This document shows positions 25,701 to 26,913 of a stretch of 26,913 bases of DNA, piece after piece. A program made the translations under genes and the position numbers. The notes beneath the pieces are model-generated. The model did no database searches. It had not been told where the DNA came from and saw only the letters and a list, made by a program, of their open reading frames with translations. The first letter of the stretch is position 1; every line of letters starts with the position of its first letter. Origin of the DNA: Fimenecus sp045579305 (lineage in GTDB: Bacteria; Bacillota; Clostridia; Oscillospirales; Acutalibacteraceae); NCBI GenBank assembly GCA_045579305.1, contig JAZNLY010000112.1, positions 1 to 26,913 on the forward strand, in the 5' to 3' direction.

Positions 25701-26913
25701 TGCACCGAGACCCTTGTCAACATCTGCATAATAATCATCAACCGGTAAGCCCTCAACAGCTGCACCTTCAGGAGTTTTGATTGCCTGTGCAAACCAGTTT
25801 TCACCATCCGGATTATAGAACTGTGTTACCGGATATGTTGTCGGGTCTGCGAGAGCATTCTGGAGAGCTGTATTTGACTCTTCGTTACCGCGGAGCCATG
25901 CTTCATATAATCCGTCAGGGTCATTTGTGCCATATTCAATATGAAGTCTGTTGTACATGTATGGTTCACCGTCAGACATGAATACAACGTACTGCATCTT
26001 GTTAGCTTTTGGGTCAGATTTTGCTGCATTAAGGATGTTATATGCTTCTCTGAGACCGTAGTCATAGTTTGTACCCGCTGTATTGTTTGTTGCAAGAGAG
26101 TCAATCTGTGCAAGAAGTTCTTCAGAATCTTCGAATGACATGAAAGCACCTTCAGCAGTACCATCACCTGTAACGATTCTGTCTTCTTTACTTGATGAGT
26201 CTGATGTGTAGTTATCAGATGTATCTGCAATATCATCATAACCGTCTCTGTAACGGTCAAATGTTACAACAGCGATTCTGTTACCCTCGTTAGCGTGAAC
26301 AACCTGCATTGCGAAATCACGGGTATTTGCAATAGCGTTTGTAAGTCTTAAACCACTACCGTCGTTAGTCATACTTGATGAGTGGTCAAGAACAACAACA
26401 ACGTCAACAGCCTGTGGAAGCGGAACACCTGTGATAGAAAGTTCAACCTCTGTCACACCGGATGTCTGGAAGTTATATCCACCGGCATTATTTGATGCTG
26501 TCTTGTTTACACGAACAGAGCCTTCGTTAGGATACTGAGGATAATCGTTTGTTGGTTCCTCATAATCATCGTTTGAAACATTGAAGGTTGTCATTACTGT
26601 CTGAGTAACTTCTTCACCTGTTGAATCAACACCTGTAACCTCAAGAGTTACTGATACAAAGCCTTCTTTGCCTGTATATGTAAGTAAACCGTTTTCATCA
26701 ATTGTTGCAACACTCTTATCAGAAACAGACCATTTTGTGCTTGTTACATTTTCAAAGCCCTGTGTATATCTGAGAACTCTTTCTGTATCGCCTGCCTTGA
26801 TGTTATAACGATTCTGGAGCTTGTTTGAAATGTCGTCAGTACCGAGAATTGTTGAAACTCTGATTTCTGTCTTTGGAGCAAGAGCTTCAGCTGATACTCT
26901 CTGGTAAATGTAT
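22707..26913 (-). CDS. Large VWA/Ig-like surface-type protein, 5' end outside window
   Basis: The frame is open from the right edge to a TGA at 22,707: at least 1401 codons. Numbering from an internal Met at 26,594, the preceding 106 codons encode a bacterial Ig-like domain (SDKSVATIDENGLLTYTG), so that Met is not the true start. A VWA domain spans about 64-345 with an intact MIDAS metal site: D70-x-S72-x-S74, T175 and D208 (MSDGE). Beta-rich adhesin-like domains follow (about 355-515 and 520-760), then a jelly-roll-like domain (about 765-957) and a final Ig-like module (about 1185-1267). It ends in an amphipathic helix EKIIEWVKKVLAFFREVLA. No LPXTG sorting signal is present. The role is probably binding or adhesion at the cell surface; export signals would be in the missing part. 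Confidence 0.85.
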   Translation of the reverse strand, partial: YIYQRVSAEALAPKTEIRVSTILGTDDISNKLQNRYNIKAGDTERVLRYTQGFENVTSTKWSVSDKSVATIDENGLLTYTGKEGFVSVTLEVTGVDSTGEEVTQTVMTTFNVSNDDYEEPTNDYPQYPNEGSVRVNKTASNNAGGYNFQTSGVTEVELSITGVPLPQAVDVVVVLDHSSSMTNDGSGLRLTNAIANTRDFAMQVVHANEGNRIAVVTFDRYRDGYDDIADTSDNYTSDSSSKEDRIVTGDGTAEGAFMSFEDSEELLAQIDSLATNNTAGTNYDYGLREAYNILNAAKSDPKANKMQYVVFMSDGEPYMYNRLHIEYGTNDPDGLYEAWLRGNEESNTALQNALADPTTYPVTQFYNPDGENWFAQAIKTPEGAAVEGLPVDDYYADVDKGLGATIFTIGFEAGVPGTLTGDILTNMATAPENYYYAEGDIQAAYDSILGKILFAANNAVVTDKMGENFKLQFAPALTIDNGMATITFDPAPYIEIGSWTLNSDGTRNEYTAIETITFETDANGNLTAAYSNLMGSQNIYDSAQNKIVGSKVTYDLTTETFSWNVGDITRDEITLKYYAYLEGSAEGEREGGTYYTNEYAYVDYVNYRGNECHQVFPMPSMAWKDAVVNYEFYLVNDKGEPVNKDGVVVPFAERVLVGQEKSEQLILNSAGDYAAVTLVAKDKLPAGYILFNEDTSYSVAASSGDNPSQAIINDKADIKTTYFRDGNNVYRGDGVVPNVSDYMNTHVSFAVLRVGGIVPDSVVIDYGLPVKISAVANDINANSGKLNAIGTVLADGTELNNMPYEESRLVDASNSLTLENGTVVIEGDKLVYTPTNLTMDTENVFYYEYLTDEGIYLYTTVTVIPATSIYYEESFFTFNNGDGYEWKDVGTTLEDKFQAEDRPGSFSFAEIDANNVYGMDHAYDDSYTYSLGSAKYASVDADALGKEPTAEFTFCGTGFDLFSVTNNNTGSVIVSVYKDGETKLYKNYIVQTYYGYSYDEENDTFIPTPENENNLYQVPIISARELGYGTYRVVIKPMYSTIFDTAKDGSYDIYVDSVRIYNPAGQTPDADSAIGNAYLEDNEYNPNYTELRRTILDSNTFYDDIYNLDKTQYSQGSIFIDSIGSLDANGISDKYRDAGPNNEVYLAKGQAIAFHLTSNTEIKPTSIELGMKTVFGEQSEIALMNTNDLVPRYVTVSGAHEMYRRLASVIVWDETVLAETGKYQTKYPIVIVNTSDSILSLTQLKWAFENKAAEGNLEVVVNSETPAMAYATAKSVMAPFPYTNEDIQMEWSDTNLTEGKEVTLTITTPSDVARITLDGTEITDFKYDANGNKVWTYTFTVEQTGENTYDILMYANNGKVSETMTTETITVTEEQVTEATLLEKIIEWVKKVLAFFREVLA

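Noticed and set aside
26592..26594. Internal ATG as the start of the VWA protein
   Set aside because: The frame is open for 106 more codons to the window edge, and those codons encode an Ig-like domain, so the gene is truncated by the window.

Overview
The window comes from an AT-rich, low-GC Gram-positive bacterium, most likely an anaerobic gut clostridium (Oscillospirales-like; this is inference from codon and AT bias, strong AGGAG ribosome binding sites, the gene families present and the style of the surface protein). It holds 16 credible protein genes (one running off the right edge), one uncertain 27-codon ORF, one insertion-sequence relic and a set of readable promoters and terminators. 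No tRNA, rRNA or CRISPR array was seen.

Region 1 (about 1-18,980) is a cytoplasmic glycan/glycoside utilisation island. A rightward cluster encodes a GPH-type sugar symporter, an alkaline-phosphatase-fold phosphodiesterase, a right-handed beta-helix protein, a PfkB sugar kinase, an organophosphate-antiporter-like MFS carrier and a GH78 alpha-L-rhamnosidase. It ends at a bidirectional terminator. Facing it on the minus strand are a GH116 beta-glucosidase/glucosylceramidase-like enzyme followed by a calcineurin-type metallophosphoesterase. A back-to-back promoter region at 12,270-12,340 divides these from a second rightward operon: a CehA/McbA-type PHP metallohydrolase, a second GPH symporter, a ChbG/YdjC-type deacetylase and a GH38 alpha-mannosidase. 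None of the enzymes has a signal peptide, so the logic is import first and degrade inside the cell. Three unrelated phosphoesterase folds mixed with four glycosidases or carbohydrate-active proteins suggest a substrate that carries phosphate or phosphodiester groups as well as rhamnose, glucose, mannose and N-acetylhexosamine.

Region 2 (about 18,890-19,220) is a scar: a clear terminator hairpin and the frameshifted C-terminal end of an IS3-family transposase.

Region 3 (about 19,220-26,913, all minus strand) is the most unusual part. Read 5'->3' on the minus strand it encodes a very large von Willebrand factor A (VWA) surface-type protein (5' end outside the window), a 78-residue four-cysteine peptide whose ATG overlaps the VWA stop codon (ATGA), a hairpin, a lipoprotein, an HPr-kinase-like P-loop protein and a SPASM-type radical SAM enzyme. 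These genes are tightly packed or overlapping. The layout looks like a RiPP (ribosomally made, post-translationally modified peptide) locus of a kind I cannot match to a named class. Immediately downstream is a stand-alone TipAS-like domain gene (the thiopeptide-binding half of TipAL, without its MerR DNA-binding half). It has its own ribosome binding site and a 19-bp-spacer promoter of the kind controlled by MerR-family activators.
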